A stretch of 64,000 nt of DNA from Billgrantia tianxiuensis (GTDB lineage Bacteria > Pseudomonadota > Gammaproteobacteria > Pseudomonadales > Halomonadaceae). The stretch lies in assembly GCF_009834345.1 (NCBI RefSeq), contig NZ_CP035042.1, positions 4,526,001-4,590,000 on the forward strand, written 5' to 3'. A model generated the notes under the pieces. The model saw only the letters and a list, made by a program, of their open reading frames with translations. It was not told the origin of the DNA and ran no database searches. The position numbers were made by a program, and so were the translations under genes. Of the stretch, positions 63,835 to 64,000 are shown piece after piece. Each line of letters opens with the position of its first letter. Position 1 is the first letter of the stretch.

Positions 63835-64000
63835 CTACTGGCGTGAGGCGAGCAGCCGCGGGGTGACGGCCATGGCGACCAGGCTGATCAGCAGGGTCGG
63901 CAGGAAGGCCAGCGCCACGGTTCCCGAGAGATCGTTGAGCCAGCCGCCAACCACGGTGATGCCGAATACCAGAAGGTACCCGAAGAACAGCATGCCGGCC
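63835..64000 (-). CDS. MFS-type transporter, C-terminal 54 residues (cut by window edge)
   Basis: The visible end contains two hydrophobic helices, MLFFGYLLVFGITVVGGWLN and VALAFLPTLLISLVAMAV, then RLLASRQ and a stop. The D-L-S-G-T-x-A-L-A-F break between helices is typical of the last helices of an MFS carrier of the CynX/NimT-like group. It is 9 nt upstream of pcaQ on the same strand, so an aromatic-acid transporter is likely, but this cannot be shown from the fragment. Confidence 0.6.
   Translation of the reverse strand, partial: AGMLFFGYLLVFGITVVGGWLNDLSGTVALAFLPTLLISLVAMAVTPRLLASRQ

Overview
ORGANISM. The window is GC-rich and densely packed. Its proteins have the acidic, salt-adapted look and the abundance of TRAP and tripartite tricarboxylate (TTT) transporters typical of marine or halophilic Gammaproteobacteria. 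A Halomonas-like Halomonadaceae is my best guess, by inference from protein style only. Almost every gene concerns uptake or catabolism of aromatic or CoA-activated acids, so I read the window as a chromosomal aromatic-acid catabolic island. LAYOUT. 0-3.3 kb: a CaiB/BaiF CoA-transferase start and a TTT transporter (tctCBA). 3.4-5.7 kb: pobA (4-hydroxybenzoate to protocatechuate) with a divergent AraC-type regulator. 5.7-16.7 kb: TRAP transporter dctPQM, an interrupted AraC/XylS regulator, an aldehyde dehydrogenase and aryl-alcohol dehydrogenase pair, vanR, vanAB (vanillate O-demethylase), and a second TRAP binding protein close to the first. 16.7-20.5 kb: BenE transporter, salicylate-hydroxylase-like monooxygenase and a NahR-like LysR regulator. 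20.7-32.2 kb: enoyl-CoA hydratase, SDR and acyl-CoA dehydrogenase on +, facing a minus-strand run of TRAP transporter, CoA-transferase, thiolase and DcaP-like porin; together a full import and beta-oxidation set. 32.6-34.7 kb: LysR regulator and MFS carrier. 34.9-46.0 kb: a minus-strand run of CaiB CoA-transferase, MmgE/PrpD, TctC, PaaG-like crotonase, ADP-forming acyl-CoA synthetase, FadJ-like enzyme and TctBA, with a divergent LysR gene at 46.5 kb; substrate unknown. 47.3-51.2 kb: cupin, oxidoreductase remnant, serine hydrolase, TorF-like porin and LuxR regulator. 51.2-55.5 kb: feruloyl-CoA synthetase, MarR regulator, a MITE-like repeat and vanillin dehydrogenase. 55.7-61.2 kb: NmrA-like protein, LysR regulator, epoxide hydrolase, an AT-rich orphan gene, a GST and a very small gene. 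61.3-64 kb: pcaGH, pcaQ and an MFS carrier fragment. HOW IT WORKS TOGETHER. Hydroxycinnamates, aryl alcohols, vanillate and 4-hydroxybenzoate all lead towards protocatechuate (Fcs, Vdh, ALDH/ADH, VanAB, PobA), which PcaGH cleaves; later pca steps are outside the window. Known regulator logic can be read in the DNA: three VanR-type TTGGATCCAA palindromes, a PcaQ-type ATAACC-N4-GGTTAT box, and a direct-repeat site shared by the pobA and vdh promoters. CAUTION. Nine genes carry single-base frameshifts (eleven in all). Each is repaired by adding one G or C to a G/C run, so most are probably homopolymer base-calling errors rather than real pseudogenes.
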